DNA of 64,000 nt from Amia ocellicauda (GCF_036373705.1 NW_027102730.1:62001-126000), one strand, 5' to 3'; shown: positions 48,321 through 60,909, counted from the stretch's first letter. The notes: generated by a model not told the origin, from the sequence alone. A program made the numbers and translations.

Positions 48321-49156
48321 ACATCCCAAAGATGCTCTATTGGGTTGAGATCTGGTGACTGTGGGGGCCAGTTTAGTACAGTGAACTCATTGTCATGTTC
48401 AAGAAACCAATTTGAAATGATTCGACCTTTGTGACATGGTGCATTATCCTGCTGGAAGTAGCCATCAGAGGATGGGTACATGGTGGTCATAAAGGGATGG
48501 ACATGGTCAGAAACAACGGGCCGTGGCATTTAAACGATGCCCAATTGGCACTAAGGGGCCTAAAGTGTGCCAAGAAAACATCCCCCACACCATTACACCA
48601 CCACCACCAGCCTGCACAGTGGTAACAAGGCATGATGGATCCATGTTCTCATTCTGTTTACGCCAAATTCTGACTCTGAAATCGAGACTCATCAGACCAG
48701 GCAACATTTTTCCAGTCTTCAACTGTCCAATTTTGGTGAGCTTGTGCAAATTGTAGCCTCTTTTTCCTATTTGTAGTGGAGATGAGTGGTACCCAGTGGG
48801 GTCTTCTGCTGTTGTAGCCCATCCGCCTCAAGGTTGTACGTGTTGTGGCATCACAAATGCTTTGCTGCATACCTCGGTTGTAGCGAGTGGTTATTTCAGT
48901 CAAAGTTGCTCTTCTATCAGCTTGAATCGAGTCGGCCCATTCTCCTCTGAGCTCTAGCATCAACAAGGCATTTTCGCCCACAGGACTGCCGCATACTGGA
49001 TGTTTTTCCCTTTTCACACCATTCTTTGTAAACCCTAGAAATGGTTGTGCGTGAAAATCCCAGTAATTGAGCAGATTGTGAAATACTCAGACCGGCCCGT
49101 CTGGCACCAACAACCATGCCACGCTCAAAATTGCTTAAATCACCTTTCATTCCCAT
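48321..49156 (-). pseudogene. Tc1-like transposase, main piece
   Basis: Starting at 49156 the minus strand reads NFERGMVVGARRAGLSISQ and SRTTISRVYKEWCEKGKTSS (N-terminal helix-turn-helix), then RATLTEITTRYNRG and HQNWTVEDWKNVAWSDESRF with the first catalytic D, then GGVMVWGMFSW, FQQDNAPCHKG with the second D, and SPDLNPIEHLWD with the last acid. The pieces lie in different frames, with shifts near 48925, 48660 and 48520, so it is inactive. The C-terminus is displaced to 43036-43217 by the nested element. Confidence 0.8.
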
Positions 49157-49304
49157 TCAGACATTCAGTTTGGAGTTCAGGAGATTGTCTTGACCAGGAC
49201 CACACCCCTAAATGCATTGAAGCAACTGCCATGTGATTGGTTGGTTAGATAATTGCATTAATGAGAAATTGAACAGGTGTTCCTAATAATCCTTTAGGTG
49301 AGTG

Positions 49305-49358
49305 TATATGTATGTATGTATGTATGCATGTCCAATTGCTTTGACAATTCAAATGCAC

Positions 49359-49400
<42 letters not shown>
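49305..49400. repeat. TATG and GA microsatellite, end of copy M
   Basis: TATG repeats, the CCAATTGCTTTGACAA stretch, then a GA tract; it matches 60090-60170. Confidence 0.75.
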
Positions 49401-49403
<3 letters not shown>

Positions 49404-49833
49404 GTAGTCCAGACCACTGCAAAATTCCTGCTGAAGTGATCTGGATCACCACACAATGGCCCAAGGACCACTGCAAACTTGGATTTCAATGTATGTGTGT
49501 AATCTGTGTTGCAATAGCACCTACCATGTTCCTTTGTGGTGATCTGGTTAATTCTGATCTGGGAAAACCACAATCCTGCAGGTTTAATAAGTCTCTCTAC
49601 ACATCAGTCCCTGAGTACCTTCAACCAATGGTCATTTTGACCAATTAAGCCCAAGATTTGAGTCAATTAAGTTGTCAAGGACTACCCAGTGAAGACGTGA
49701 ACTCACGACTAGGTCACACTGTGAGCTCACCAGAGCAGACATTACACTGAGCTCACTTAGCGCTTTTCCAGCGACATGGTGATGGTGCTGGAGCCGGAGC
49801 CGCTGCCCTTAGCCGGTAGCTAACCCACCTCTA

Positions 49834-50560
49834 TGTTACAAATGTTCCCTAAACACTTATTTTGCAAGATCAATAAAAATCCTTTAGGAAATTTAAACTT
49901 TTACTGACACACATAGTTAATAGCAATGTATTATAACTTTACCAAAAATAATAATCTGTATATCTTTAATTGTTTAGACGTCATTAAGATATAATGCATC
50001 TTTCACATAGGGAACATTTGTAACATGTTAGGAAAAACAAACAAATGATTTGAAAATATTCATAATTACAGCATACAATTTGTCAGGCTTCATAAGAATG
50101 GTATTTATAACATACTCTGTAAAAATCAAGCAAATAGCATTTGTGGTTCACGAGAAAATATATATATATAATCAAAGCTATCAGACTATAGCAGCCGGTG
50201 TATGAAGACACATACGATTATACAGCATTATTTGGCAGCTTCGCAAGACCTAATTTTAAACGTTGTTGGTAAGTTAGATAATTAGTGGGGACCCGCTATT
50301 TGCAGTTCTTCCCCTCCATAATTGCTAAAATAAAGTTTTACTGACATTTTATTGACCCTACCACTGCATAGGGCACATCTGTAACATGAACGCTACTGAA
50401 TGGCACATACATTGAAAACTACGGAGAACTGAGACAAATCCACTTTACACTTCATAAATAATCTTAAAACGTTTCCAACCAAGGCAACACCCACTTGAAA
50501 TACGTTCATTCTCATTTTTGGTAAACAAAAAGAGAGATTGTTACATATGTTCCCTATGAT
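49834..50560. repeat. Stretch with four alternating 18-bp motifs (arm B)
   Basis: Inverted copy of 33851-34577, with motif copies near 49834, 50008, 50368 and 50540. A GA/CT tract at 50570-50635 is longer than in arm A. Confidence 0.5.
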
Positions 50561-50595
50561 GCATCTACAGAGAGAGAGAGACAGACAGACACTAA

Positions 50596-50637
<42 letters not shown>

Positions 50638-51248
50638 TGGGAGTGTGTGGGAGGGGTCTGCAGTGAGCGGGAGTGCTGCTGAGAGCTCTGTCCTTTGGCT
50701 GCGTTTTTTTGTTGCTTTACTTTTTTCAGTTTGTTTATTTTGTCTTCTGTTTTCAGTGCTTTTCTTATTGTGGGGGAACAGGGGAGGGGAGGGGGGAGTA
50801 CCGGTAGTTCTTCCCGGGTCGGGGGGTCGGACCCCCTGAATGCGTCTTTTGAAAAACTGACCCGACGCCATGGAGTCAAGATCGCTCCGGTGCAGTTCTG
50901 CCCCCTAGAGCAGTGTGTGTTAGCGGTTGGGGAGGTAGCAGGGTGTGAAAATATCAAGTCTGCTGCCATTGTTATCTTCTTAAAAACCACTGATCTGCTC
51001 AATCAGCTAGTGGCTAATGGCACAGTGTTAGACGACACTTTCACCCCGGTGTTGCCGCTCGCTGCTCCTGCCCGGAAGGTAACGCTGTCTAACGTCCCTC
51101 CGTTCATCCGCACCGGCTCGGGCAGCTGATGTCCGGCATTAAGAGGGTCCCGCTGGGCTGCAAAGCCCCGCAACTGAAACACGTCGTGTCCTTCCGAAGG
51201 CAGCTGTATATGATCCTCAATAACATCAATGAGGATCTTAATGTCTCC
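50561..51248 (+). pseudogene. Tx1-like LINE ORF1 fragment (arm B)
   Basis: Inverted copy of 33184-33838, encoding the same two ORF1 blocks (KVTLSNVPPFIR; KHVVSFRRQLYMILNN) with the same frame break. Confidence 0.65.
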
Positions 51249-53358
51249 GAAGTTGGATCTCTCTTGCTGCCACCACCACGAAGATTGCTCTTTAGTAATG
51301 TTGGAAAGTCAAAGACAGCAACCGTCAGGGTTCTTGCATATGACGTATTCGTGCTGCACCTCTCTGCAAGGATCCAGGACAGTTTGTCAATGTAAACTCC
51401 AGTGCCTGGGAACTTTTCCACCTAAAAGACAATGGTAAATAAAAAACAAGTTTATCCCCAAACTATTCTTATATTATGTTAAGTGGAATACATTATCAGT
51501 AAGGCTGTGATTTTGTTACAGAAATGTGTTATTAAAGACCACAGTATGTCTCAATTCTAAGTTTATTAATTTACAGACATAATAAAGTCAGTGAATCTGT
51601 GACACCCATAATTCAATTACATTCTTATTATCAACTATAACTATGAATATAACTGATAATGTAGCATCATTAGATTGTTTACAACCAATATTTGTTTTCA
51701 ATATATATATTTTTACCTTGTCTTTGTAATATTGTAGACCAAGAGTGTTATACCTGTTTTGGTGATTCTTTGTCAGATTCAGAACAATTTGCTGTGGGGC
51801 TGTCAGAACCACTTGATGGTGACACACTTTTGTCTTCATTGCTGATAAATGTGGCTTTTGTTACAATTTTTTTCAGATTGTCCAAAAGGTCTGGAATCTC
51901 TGGAGAAAAAAACCTTAGTATTAAATGATAATCATTTCTAGTAATATATTTAATGCAAAGTGAAAACAAAACCATCAATGCCTGCAATTATAGTTGAGAG
52001 ACTTGCTCTATGTTATTGGCAAACTGACCTTTTTGTGGGTCATTAACATTAGCTACAAAAAAAATAAAAAAGATAAAATACAAGAATTACCAGGTCTAAT
52101 GTAATGCATATAGTCATTAATGTAGGATTATGAAGCTATGTTGAAAACTTTATTTAATAATCAGTATTATTAAACTATTAGACAGTGCACATTAAGAGTC
52201 TGTATTGTGGTTCTAGATTACTTCAGTATGATCAACTATAATACATTACTCTGGAATCTAAATTACTGAAGAATAACATTTATCAAGGTAAGGAATTATT
52301 TGCTATAAATAAAAAAACTTACCATCAACCATACGGTTTCGAAGACATTGGTTTTCATTTTTAAGTCTTGTGTTTTCCTTTTCGAGCTGCTTAACTTTTT
52401 GCTGTAGCTCAACTTCACTGGACTCTTTAAATGTCTGTAGAATATGACGGGATCTAATTCTTGAAGCTCCATCGGTTTTCTTTCTTATTTTGTGCTGTAT
52501 TCAGAGAGGAAAAGAGTTTAAAATGAAAATATATATATATATATATATGAATATGATTAAAAAAAAACAATCCTGCAATACATTTATTTAATATTTGCAG
52601 TAATTATCTCACCGGTAACTGTGGTTCATCAAGGTCACTATCATCTGAAATTTGAAGTTTTTTGTTTGGTTTAGGTACTCTCTTCATTTTAGGACAGGGC
52701 ATTTTTGTTAGGTCATTAAGTTTTCTTCTTAGTTCGCCTTCTTTTCCTAAAATAAAAATAAAATAAATAAAACCCTGCATTATGTCCACAGATATTTGGG
52801 GATTATATTTATTTGTCATAAAAATACTGTGCTTTGACCATACAAATTAAGATGAACAGCCAACACTGAATCAAAACTGAAGTTAAATTATATCTGGTTT
52901 AATTTATTTTGTGATTTGGGGGATTTTATTGTAAAGCACAACACACAATAAATCGTTCTTACAAATGCCAGTCAAGTATGACGAGTTTTTAGCGCCCTCA
53001 CCACCACCTACCATGTTATAAGAGTATGTTAGACGTACAACACATTAATAACTTAAACATTCATTTCAAATATACTGTGATTGTATATATCAAATAGCAT
53101 GTAAAGACTTTAATGTTTTTTTTTTTTTAAATAAACATTGTTACCAGTCATAATGATCTGCGCTTCATGGACAGGCCATCCACCTTTTGGAGGTTTGTTC
53201 GTGTCTCTCCACTCTGCTCTGAAGTTTCGAGTCGTCTCTTCGTCATCATCAGCAATGCTGAATAAATCAAAATTGCGAAAGCAAGCAGTGGGAATCACGC
53301 TGTAAGAGTCTTTGTCGACCCCGCTTTCCCACTTCACCAACGCGTGCATCACCGCCAT
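51104..53358 (-). CDS. BEN-domain-like protein, six exons (arm B)
   Basis: Exons on the minus strand: 53358-53145, 52746-52613, 52494-52323, 52052-52029, 51899-51754, 51421-51104. All splice sites and exon lengths match arm A and the frame is open over 335 codons. The product differs from arm A by S to C in exon 2 (MPCPKMK); exon 6 is identical. The upstream in-frame extension seen in arm A is not open here. The two genes point toward each other across the spacer. As in arm A, the BEN-like domain is cut by the LINE fragment. Confidence 0.6.
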
Positions 53359-53592
53359 ACTACCTTCACCTTCTCGTCCGTTTTTTCTGCGCCTTTTTCC
53401 CCCGACAAGTCACGGCACAAAAAACAGTCCCGCTCTGCATTCTGGTACTTGGCGTTCTTAATAACACCAACAGGGTGTAATCGCATAGACCACTCGAGTA
53501 TAAAGTACTACATATCCCATCTGTTACAGTTTTTTTTCATCTTCTGAAACTGCAATTTAGCACTTTCAACTGTTTCTTAGTGATTCCTAGAA

Positions 53593-53936
53593 TTACTAAC
53601 CGGTATTGTAGTCAATGTGTTTATAACCTTTTTTGTTTAACGATTTGTGTGTTATCCTATGTGATCCCATGGTCTTTGATTTGGTCACGGAAGTGATTTG
53701 TCTTTGATTTGTTGATCTAGAGTTGAATTTTAATTAGTTTTTCCCTTTTGTATAGTTAGTGTAGTGCTACATTTAGTCTTTGTTTTTAAATAAATTTGAC
53801 AATTTATATCTTTGGAATTGGTGTCTGCGTCCAATGATTACAGAAATTGAGTTCTACAAGACTCCAGGATTCGTGATAAGGTGATACTATGAATTCACTT
53901 CTTTAATTGAAATTTAAAAGTGTACCTTACGCTACA
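53593..53936 (+). mobile_element. 1.8-kb-family LTR, end piece
   Basis: It ends CCTTACGCTACA like the complete LTR and replaces the LINE tail seen in arm A. Fossil, broken. Confidence 0.8.
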
Positions 53937-54006
53937 TATATATATATATATATGTATGTATGTATGTCCAATTGCTTTGACAATACAAATGAATAGAATT
54001 GAGAGG

Positions 54007-54041
<35 letters not shown>

Positions 54042-54069
54042 TGACAAACAGAAAAACAGACAGACATAG

Positions 54070-54101
<32 letters not shown>

Positions 54102-54111
54102 CCAGCCAGCC
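53937..54111. repeat. TA/TATG, GA, CAGA and CA microsatellites
   Basis: Successive TA, TATG, GA, GACA and CA tracts leading to repeat X. Confidence 0.85.
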
Positions 54112-54500
54112 AGCCAGCTCAGCGATGACATCACGAGCCTCTCTCAGCTGACTGCTATGACATCACAGAGCACGTACATTCCGTTGCTTGCCGTCTGTCA
54201 ACCACTCAGTCACTGCCAGCCAGACTGGCTGGCTGGCTGGATGTGGGGGCTGCTTGCTGCTGCTGTGTACCTTAGCAAGCTTATTTGCTTGACCGGCCTT
54301 CCTACTCCTCTGCCCACATGCCCACCTATGCCCGATCTGCTGTTCACCTGGATCACAGCTCCGCCCCAACAAGGCAGATCCTCCCAAAAATGGTACAAAC
54401 TCACCCACGATCCCCTCCACGGAAAGCTTTAGCAAAAGGCAAAAGCGTTATACGTAATGAAGAGGAACCCGAGTCCAAGACGCATCCGACCAGCCATACA
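54112..54500 (-). repeat. Repeat X, long copy (arm B)
   Basis: Reverse copy of 28362-28760 with both TGACATCA-like sites. Confidence 0.7.
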
Positions 54501-54589
54501 TATTTGTGTGTATTAAAGATCACATTTTCTTACATTTAGTTTTTCTGTACTTTATTACATCTTATTGTGATTTATAAATGTATTGTTTC

Positions 54590-54845
54590 TTTTCCATATG
54601 TATGTATGTATGTATGTGTGTGTGTGTGTGCCTGTCTCTGTGTGAAAGTGAGTGTGTGTGTGTGTGTGTATGTCTGTCTGTGAAAGTGTGTGTGTGTGGG
54701 TGTGAGTGTCTGTCTGTCTGTCTGTCATGTAACTCGCACATCTGTGAGGGCACCATTTTTGCAGAAGAGATGTACACATTTTGGAGCAACATATGCTGCC
54801 ATCCAGACATCATCTTTTCCAGTGACGTCCCTGCATTTTCAAAAA
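54590..54845. repeat. Microsatellite and second Tc1 scrap
   Basis: TATG, GT and GTCT tracts to about 54725, then about 120 bp with CATGTAACTCGCACATC and the HILEQHM-coding end of the Tc1 remnant. It is a partial duplicate of 56340-56480 and is absent from arm A. Confidence 0.6.
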
Positions 54846-54938
54846 GATCACATTTTATTACATTTTGTTTATCTGTACTTTATTACATCTTATTGTGATT
54901 TATACTTGTAATGTTTCTTTTCCATATATATGTATGTA

Positions 54939-56197
54939 CAGTGGGGGAAAAAAGTATTTGATCCCCTGCTGATTTTGTACGTTTGCCCACTGACAAAGAA
55001 ATGATCAGTCTATAATTTTAATGGTAGGTGTATTTTAACAGTGAGAGACAGAATAACAGCCACAAAATCCAGAAAAATGCATTTCAAAAAAGTTATAAAT
55101 TGATTTGCATGTTAATGAGGGAAATAAGTATTTGACCCATTTTCAATGCCCTGGCTTAGGGAAGGAGGTTCTCACCCATGATTTGACGGTACATGGCCCC
55201 GTCCATCGTCCCTTTGATGCGGTGCAGTTGTCCTGTCCCCTTAGCAGAAAAACAGCCCCAAAGCATAATGTTTCCACCTCCTTGTTTGATGGTGGGAATG
55301 GTGTTCTTGGGGTCATTCCTCCTCCTCCAAACACGGCGAGTTGAGTTGATGGCAAAGAGCTTGATTTTGGTCTCATCTGAGACCACTTTCACCCAGTTCT
55401 CCTCTGAATCATTCAGATGTTCATTGGCAAACTTCAGACGGGCCTGTACATGTGCTTTCTTGAGCAGGGGGACCTTGCGGGCGCTGCAGGATTTCAGTCC
55501 TTCATGGCGTAGTGTGTTACCAATTGTTTTCTTGGTGACTATGGTCCCAGCTACCTTGAGATCATTAACAAGATCCTCCCATGTAGTTCTGGGCTGATTC
55601 CTCACCGTTCTCATGATCATTGAAACTCCACGAGGTGAGATCTTGCATGGAGCCCCAGACTGAGGGAGACTGACAGTTATTTTGTGTTTCTTCCATTTGC
55701 GAATAATCGCACCAACTGTTGTCACCTTCTCACCAAGCTGCTTGGTGATGGTCTTGTAGCCCATTCCAGCCTTGTGTAGGTCTACAATCTTGTCCCTGAC
55801 ATCCTTGGACAGCTCTTTGGTCTTGGCCATGGTGGAGAGTTTGGAATCTGATTGATTGATTGCTTCTGTGGACAGGTGTCTTTTATACAGGTAACGAGCT
55901 GAGATTAGGAGCACTCCCTTTAAGAGAGTGCACCTAATCTCAGCTCGTTACCTGTATGAAAGACACCTGGGAGCCAGAAATCTTGCTGATTGATAGGGGA
56001 TCAAATACTTATTTCCCTCATTAACATGCAAATCAATTTATAACTTTTTTGAAATGCGTTTTTCTGGATTTTTTGGCTGTTATTCTGTCTCTCACTGTTA
56101 AAATACACCTACCATTAAAATTATAGACTGATCATTTCTTTGTGAGTGGGCAAACGCACAAAATCAGCAGGGGATCAAATACTTTTTTCACTCACTG
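54939..56197 (-). mobile_element. Tc1-like transposon, arm B only
   Basis: Inverted repeats of about 200 bp begin CAGTGGGGGAAAAA and CAGTGAGTGAAAAA and contain AAGTATTTGATCCCC; both lie next to TA. A second AAGTATTTGA block sits at the inner end of each repeat, the IR/DR layout of fish Tc1 elements. Near 55888-55956 a perfect-looking hairpin (GAGCTGAGATTAGGAGCAC) lies just upstream of the transposase. It inserted after the arms duplicated. Confidence 0.88.
55156..55830 (-). pseudogene. Tc1-like transposase lacking its C-terminal part
   Basis: Start at 55830 ([20 protein letters not shown]), chosen because this is the usual family start; 28 codons upstream are also open. It has the paired helix-turn-helix region ([22 protein letters not shown]), the first catalytic D in [10 protein letters not shown], and [17 protein letters not shown]. 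The frame is undamaged to [12 protein letters not shown], then joins the terminal repeat. Relatives are about 340 residues; the last ~110, with the second D and final acid, are missing through an internal deletion. It could only move with help from another copy. Confidence 0.82.
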
Positions 56198-56276
56198 TAT
56201 GTATGTATGTATGTATGTATGTAAGTGTGTGTGTGTCTGTCTCTGTGTGAAAGTGTGTGTGTGTGTGTCTGTGAAA

Positions 56277-56308
<32 letters not shown>

Positions 56309-56369
56309 GTCTGTCTGTGAAAGTGTGTGTGTGTGTGTGGGTGTGACAGTGTGTATGAGTGTCTGTCTG
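56198..56369. repeat. TATG and GT microsatellite
   Basis: TATG repeats, then GT tracts with GTGAAAGTG interruptions. Confidence 0.85.
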
Positions 56370-56781
56370 TCATGTAACTCGCACATCTGTGAGGGCACCA
56401 TTTTTGCAGAAAGAGATGTACACATTTTGGAGCAACATATGCTGCCATCCAGACATCATCTTTTCCAGGGACGTCCCTGCATTTTTCAGCAGGATAACGC
56501 CAAACCACATTCTGCCCAGATTACAAGCGCATGGTTGCGTAGGCAGAGAGTGCGGGTGCTAGCATGGCCTGCCTGCAGTCCTGACCTGTCTCCGAATTGA
56601 GAATGTGTGGCGCACTATGAAGTGCAAATTAAGACAACGAAGGCCCTGTGCAGTTGCGCAGCTGAGGAAATGCATAATGGATGAATGGGGGGAAATCCCA
56701 CTTGCTAAACTTAACCAAGTGGTGTCTTCAGTGCCCAAGTGCTTAATAAGTGTTATTAAAAGAAAAGGTGATGTTACATAG
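56370..56781 (+). pseudogene. Tc1-like transposase, C-terminal remnant (arm B)
   Basis: Inverted copy of 27648-28055: FQQDNAKPHSAQ, WLRRQRVRVLAW, then a frame change and SVIKRKGDVT with TAG at 56779. Confidence 0.7.
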
Positions 56782-57802
56782 TGGTAAACAGTCGACTGTC
56801 CCAACTTTCTTGGTTTCTTTTCACTGCTAATGAGATGCTGTAGAGTGAGTTTTCAGGAGCTCTAATCGTATTGATGAATTCATGCAGCATTTGTAATTGA
56901 ATTTCAAAAAGAAATCCTTGCTGTCTGGCCTGTGTGTATGAGATGTACTCTGTCAATCTTTGGCTAACAACTGAAACATTGGTAGAACAGAAATGGCAAC
57001 ATAAAAAAGAAAAGTACATTTTAAAAGAGCACATTAAATAGGATGAATATACAGTTTTTTACAATCACTTTGTCACTAATTTCAGAACCTTGATGTCATT
57101 TTTCAAAACTAGACACAAAACTCAAAACGGTCATCACTTGTAACACTGCACAATACAATGTTTTGAACATTGAACAGCCTTTCATATCTTTAAAGAAACC
57201 TTGCACTTGCAGACTTGTTGGTTCAAATAACTCATTTATCATGAAATACCATAGTAACATAGTAACACAGAAGATACCGATAGTTTCACTGTGTAGTTGT
57301 TCGTACAATCATTAAATATTGTAGTACAAAATATGTGATACATGTTTCATTATGGTACTACACATAAATACATCACTGTAAAAGGACTAGTAGAGAGAAT
57401 ACTACAGACACAGTGGAATCATTGAACAAAATCTGAAATGTATTGATGCAATACAATCAAATCACACCATAGGTTTCTTTGAATCCATGCAACAATAATT
57501 AGCTACAAAAAAGAACAAAACTACAGTAAAATGTCAACTGCAGTGTTCCTCACCTGGCTTAGTGTAAAAAGCAAAACAAAGGATTGATTACTGTACTTCT
57601 AAATTTCCATCAGCCCTGTGTTCAGGTTCAGGTTCTCACAACCATTTTTCACAAGAGGCATCTTGAAACTGAACATACCTGAACATACTCAGTCATCAGC
57701 TGCTTCACTCTGTCTGCATTTCTTTCAAAAGGCACACTATACTCTGTGCTACACATTGGTATGCAGTATACAGTCATTTGACAATTGAGAGTAGCCTAAT
57801 GT

Positions 57803-58213
57803 TTAGTGCATGCTGAAGACTTGCCGCTTCTCAGTACGGACATTTCTGATGATTGAGGCCACAGTTGATCCTGAGTTGATTCTGAGGTTTGATTGAATCA
57901 TTGTAGCTGCCTCAGTCATGGTCATGCCATGATTTACAACATGCTCTACAACTATTTCTCGGATTTCACTAGACACTATTTGCTGTTGCTGCCGCTGTCT
58001 GGTCCGTGGCCTTGTCCTCTACCACGTTCCCCCAACACCTCTCAAATGAGGCCCATGGCTGCCTCTCTGGTGAGGCCTAAGCCCTCCTCTATGACGAGGC
58101 CCACGACCACCTCTCAGAAGGTGTGCATGTCCCCTTCCATTCCTTTGACCACCACGTCTTCCTCCTCCCACTGCTTGACCTCTATTGTGACCTGGATGAC
58201 CTGCCGGCTCCAT
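57803..58213 (-). pseudogene. DDE_3-type transposase, N-terminal remnant (arm B)
   Basis: Same length as the arm A copy, starting at 58213 with MEPAGHPGHNRG, with the same internal TAG and the same EIVVEHVVNHG block. It has a few residue changes in the RG-rich part. Confidence 0.6.
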
Positions 58214-58356
58214 GTTATCACTGTGTTGCTGGGGTGGATAGCACTCATTTCACTCGATACTCGTACCACAATGTGAAATCAATCATCAATAACCAGTTGG
58301 CAGTATTGGAAAAGCAATTACAAGGGCCTGCATACATACAGTAATGTCAAATCTGA

Positions 58357-58784
58357 TGTGGAAGAACAATCATCTTCAACCAGGTTGGAGCGTTAGTTGC
58401 AATGCCTTTAATACACGCAGCGTGGAGAGGAACAGTGACTCAAGTAGATCCCAAAGTCGCTCTGCCTTCATTTTAACAGTCAGAGCTTTTATACACAAAA
58501 ATCAAAGAGCTGGTTATAATCAGAAAGTCATTACTATGTTATCTTAAAAGTTAGCTAAGCAGAATTTATATCATTATAGGACAGAGTTCATAGATCAACA
58601 CATGGATTAGGGAGCAGGCACTTCAATCATACTGTTTGACATTGTCTCCAAGATTCTCATCGTAAATAACAAACAGAAATCAAACTACCTTCTGGCCTGA
58701 CCTTCTAGCTTGACCTTATCTTTCTTAAGTATACAAGAGAGAAAAACAGGTATTAGAGAAAGAATTTCTAACTTTCCTTCCACA
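58357..58784 (-). mobile_element. Solo LTR, 428 bp (arm B)
   Basis: Same length, orientation relative to the arm, and CTGA target copies on both sides (58353-58356, 58785-58788) as in arm A. Fossil. Confidence 0.82.
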
Positions 58785-59293
58785 CTGAAAACATGGTGTG
58801 GAAAAGTGCTACATGATGATGAATGATGATGAAATATTACATCCATAGATAATGTAGTCCAACTGGTTCATGCTCCTCGGTTATTGGTGTCAATGGATCT
58901 CATTATCCTGAAACTTTCATGATCGAAACATGGAATATTGTTTGTCAGTTTCCATAAAATTATGCATTAAGAGTAATGCAACAGTCACTTATCATTTTGA
59001 GCAGCTGTATCAATTGATAGTTAGATCTTTGTAATGAAATGAATAGACAGTGATCTCAGATGTAATGTGTGAATTGCATTTTGAAATGGTAATACTTTGA
59101 TGTAAGTTGTGTCATTTTAGTTCAATGAACAAATGATCTGAGGTTGATGTGTATTGTATCCAAGCAATTGTAAAAAAGTGTTAGAGTTTTGAAAAATGTG
59201 CATTTTGATCATCGAGTGTGAGTTTAGTGTCTAGAGTTTTGAAAAATGACATCAAGGTTCTGAAATGAGTGCCAAAGTGATTGTAAAAAAGTG

Positions 59294-59910
59294 TAATATC
59301 AGGGGACAGTGGCTATTAGAGATCTGGCCTCTGTATTAATGTAACAGGTCACATTGTATGTGTACACTGATACTTGATAGTATAATATAGTACAAGTAAA
59401 AAACATACATAGGTATCATAGAAGTATTTTGCAGAAATGATTATGGATAGTTATCAAAATGGAGAGGAAATGCTAAATCCAGTCTCCCCAGGCTGAGCTT
59501 CTATTGCTACACCTGCTAAGTGGCTGCTGGCCCCACTATATGGATAGAGCCACACCAAGTACAAGAGTCTCCCCATTGCTATTTATATCTCCCTATCCAG
59601 TCTTCTATAGGTGTCAGGGTGGGGTGCCTATTCCCCTGCATGCTTTGAAACCTATAGCACCTGGGACGCACACTTGGGATCCGGTTCCTCTGCCCCTCAC
59701 ATACACATGAGGAATCCCAGGTGCTCAATACGTCATACTGTCTCTTTCATCTCATGTGTAAACTATGGACAAATACATGACTAAACGTGTTTAGTTGCTT
59801 TTCCCAGAATGCTTTGCGATATGCAAATAACGGGGACTATGATTGGCTCCCTGACATTACCCACACTGCGACTGATGCTATCCATTTCACTACCCAACAA
59901 AGACCCATAA
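59294..59910. other. Arm B flank, no coding sequence seen
   Basis: Reverse copy of 24511-25128, with the TATA-like, GCATTCTGGGAA-type and octamer-like sites. Confidence 0.5.
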
Positions 59911-60154
59911 TATGCGTGTGTCTGTCTGTCTGTCTGTCAAAGTATGTGTGTGTGTTTCTGTGTGTGTCTGTCTGTCTGTGTGTGAAAGTGTGTGTGTGTC
60001 TGTCTGTCTGTCTGTCATGTAACTTGCACATCTGTGAGGGCACCACTAATGCCGAAAGAGATGTACACATATTGTTTATTTTCCATATATATGTATGTAT
60101 GTATGTATGTATGTCCAATTGCTTTGACAATACAAATGAATTGAATTGAGAGGA

Positions 60155-60185
<31 letters not shown>
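59911..60185. repeat. GTCT/GT, TATG and GA microsatellites
   Basis: Tracts at 59920-60015, 60090-60112 and 60150-60200, with the Tc1 scrap and the CCAATTGCTTTGACAA stretch between them. Confidence 0.8.
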
Positions 60186-60198
<13 letters not shown>

Positions 60199-60515
60199 CT
60201 CAGCGATGACATCACGAGCCTCTCTCAGCTGACTGCTATGACATCACAGAGCACGTACATTCCGTTGCTTGCCGTCTGTCAACCACTCAGTCACTGCTAG
60301 CCAGACTGGCTGGCTGGCTGGATGGGGGGGCTGCTTGCTGCTGCTGCGTACCTTAGCAAGCTTATTTGCTTGACCGGCCTTCCTACTCCTCTGCCCACAT
60401 GCCCACCTATGCCCGATCTGCTGTTCACCTGGATCACAGCTCCGCCCCAACAAGGCAGATCTTCCCAAAAATGGTACAAACTGATCCACGTTCCCCTCCA
60501 CGGAAAGCTTTAGCC
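60186..60515 (-). repeat. Repeat X, long copy (outer end of arm B)
   Basis: It matches 28440-28760 and 54112-54430, with both TGACATCA-like sites. It extends beyond the segment shared with arm A at 24086. Confidence 0.7.
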
Positions 60516-60909
60516 CAAAATAAGGGACACATTCTGTAACAACATAATGGATGCCCACCCAACCTGTGACAAAACTTAGAAAAAAGAAAAACGGTCAGTC
60601 CTCCTGGGGGAGGGACACACAGCCACCCTGGCTGCCCAATATGTCAGCGCCTACCACAGCCTGAGGGACACAGTGACACACGAGCACCGGCTGTAAATAT
60701 AATGTAAATACTCATTTGTAATGCATGTCATTGTATTTCAAAAAAGGAATCTGGAAATAGTAAACCAATTTTCTTTATTTGTATGTATTTAAGATCACAT
60801 TTTATTACATTTTCTTTTTCTGTACTTGATAACATCTTATTGTGATTCAAAATTCTATTATTTATTTTCCGTATGTATGTATGTATGTATGTATGTATGT
60901 ATGTATGTA
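60516..60909. other. Unassigned sequence and TATG repeat
   Basis: Nothing was recognised in 60516-60770. From 60771 about 100 bp resemble 54500-54610, ending in a TATG repeat (60870-60909). Confidence 0.5.

Larger units (their letters stand above)
43008..49304 (-). mobile_element. Tc1-like transposon split by an LTR element
   Basis: The ends are CACTCACCTAAAGG and its reverse complement, each next to TA. Removing the nested LTR element (43218-48316) and one target copy leaves about 1.19 kb, short but plausible for a Tc1 element. It inserted in the TATG microsatellite of copy M, which resumes at 49305. Confidence 0.85.
57052..59293 (-). mobile_element. IS630/Tc1-type DNA transposon (arm B)
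   Basis: Inverted copy of 25129-27377, with the same ends next to TA, the same solo LTR and the same transposase remnant. Confidence 0.75.
49547..60262 (-). repeat. Arm B of the large inverted duplication
   Basis: Reverse complement of arm A. The bases just before it (49401-49546) contain no recognised feature. Arm B alone contains the Tc1 element 54939-56197, the LTR piece 53593-53936 and a second Tc1 scrap at 54720-54845. It lacks the arm A segment 29622-30893. Confidence 0.85.
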
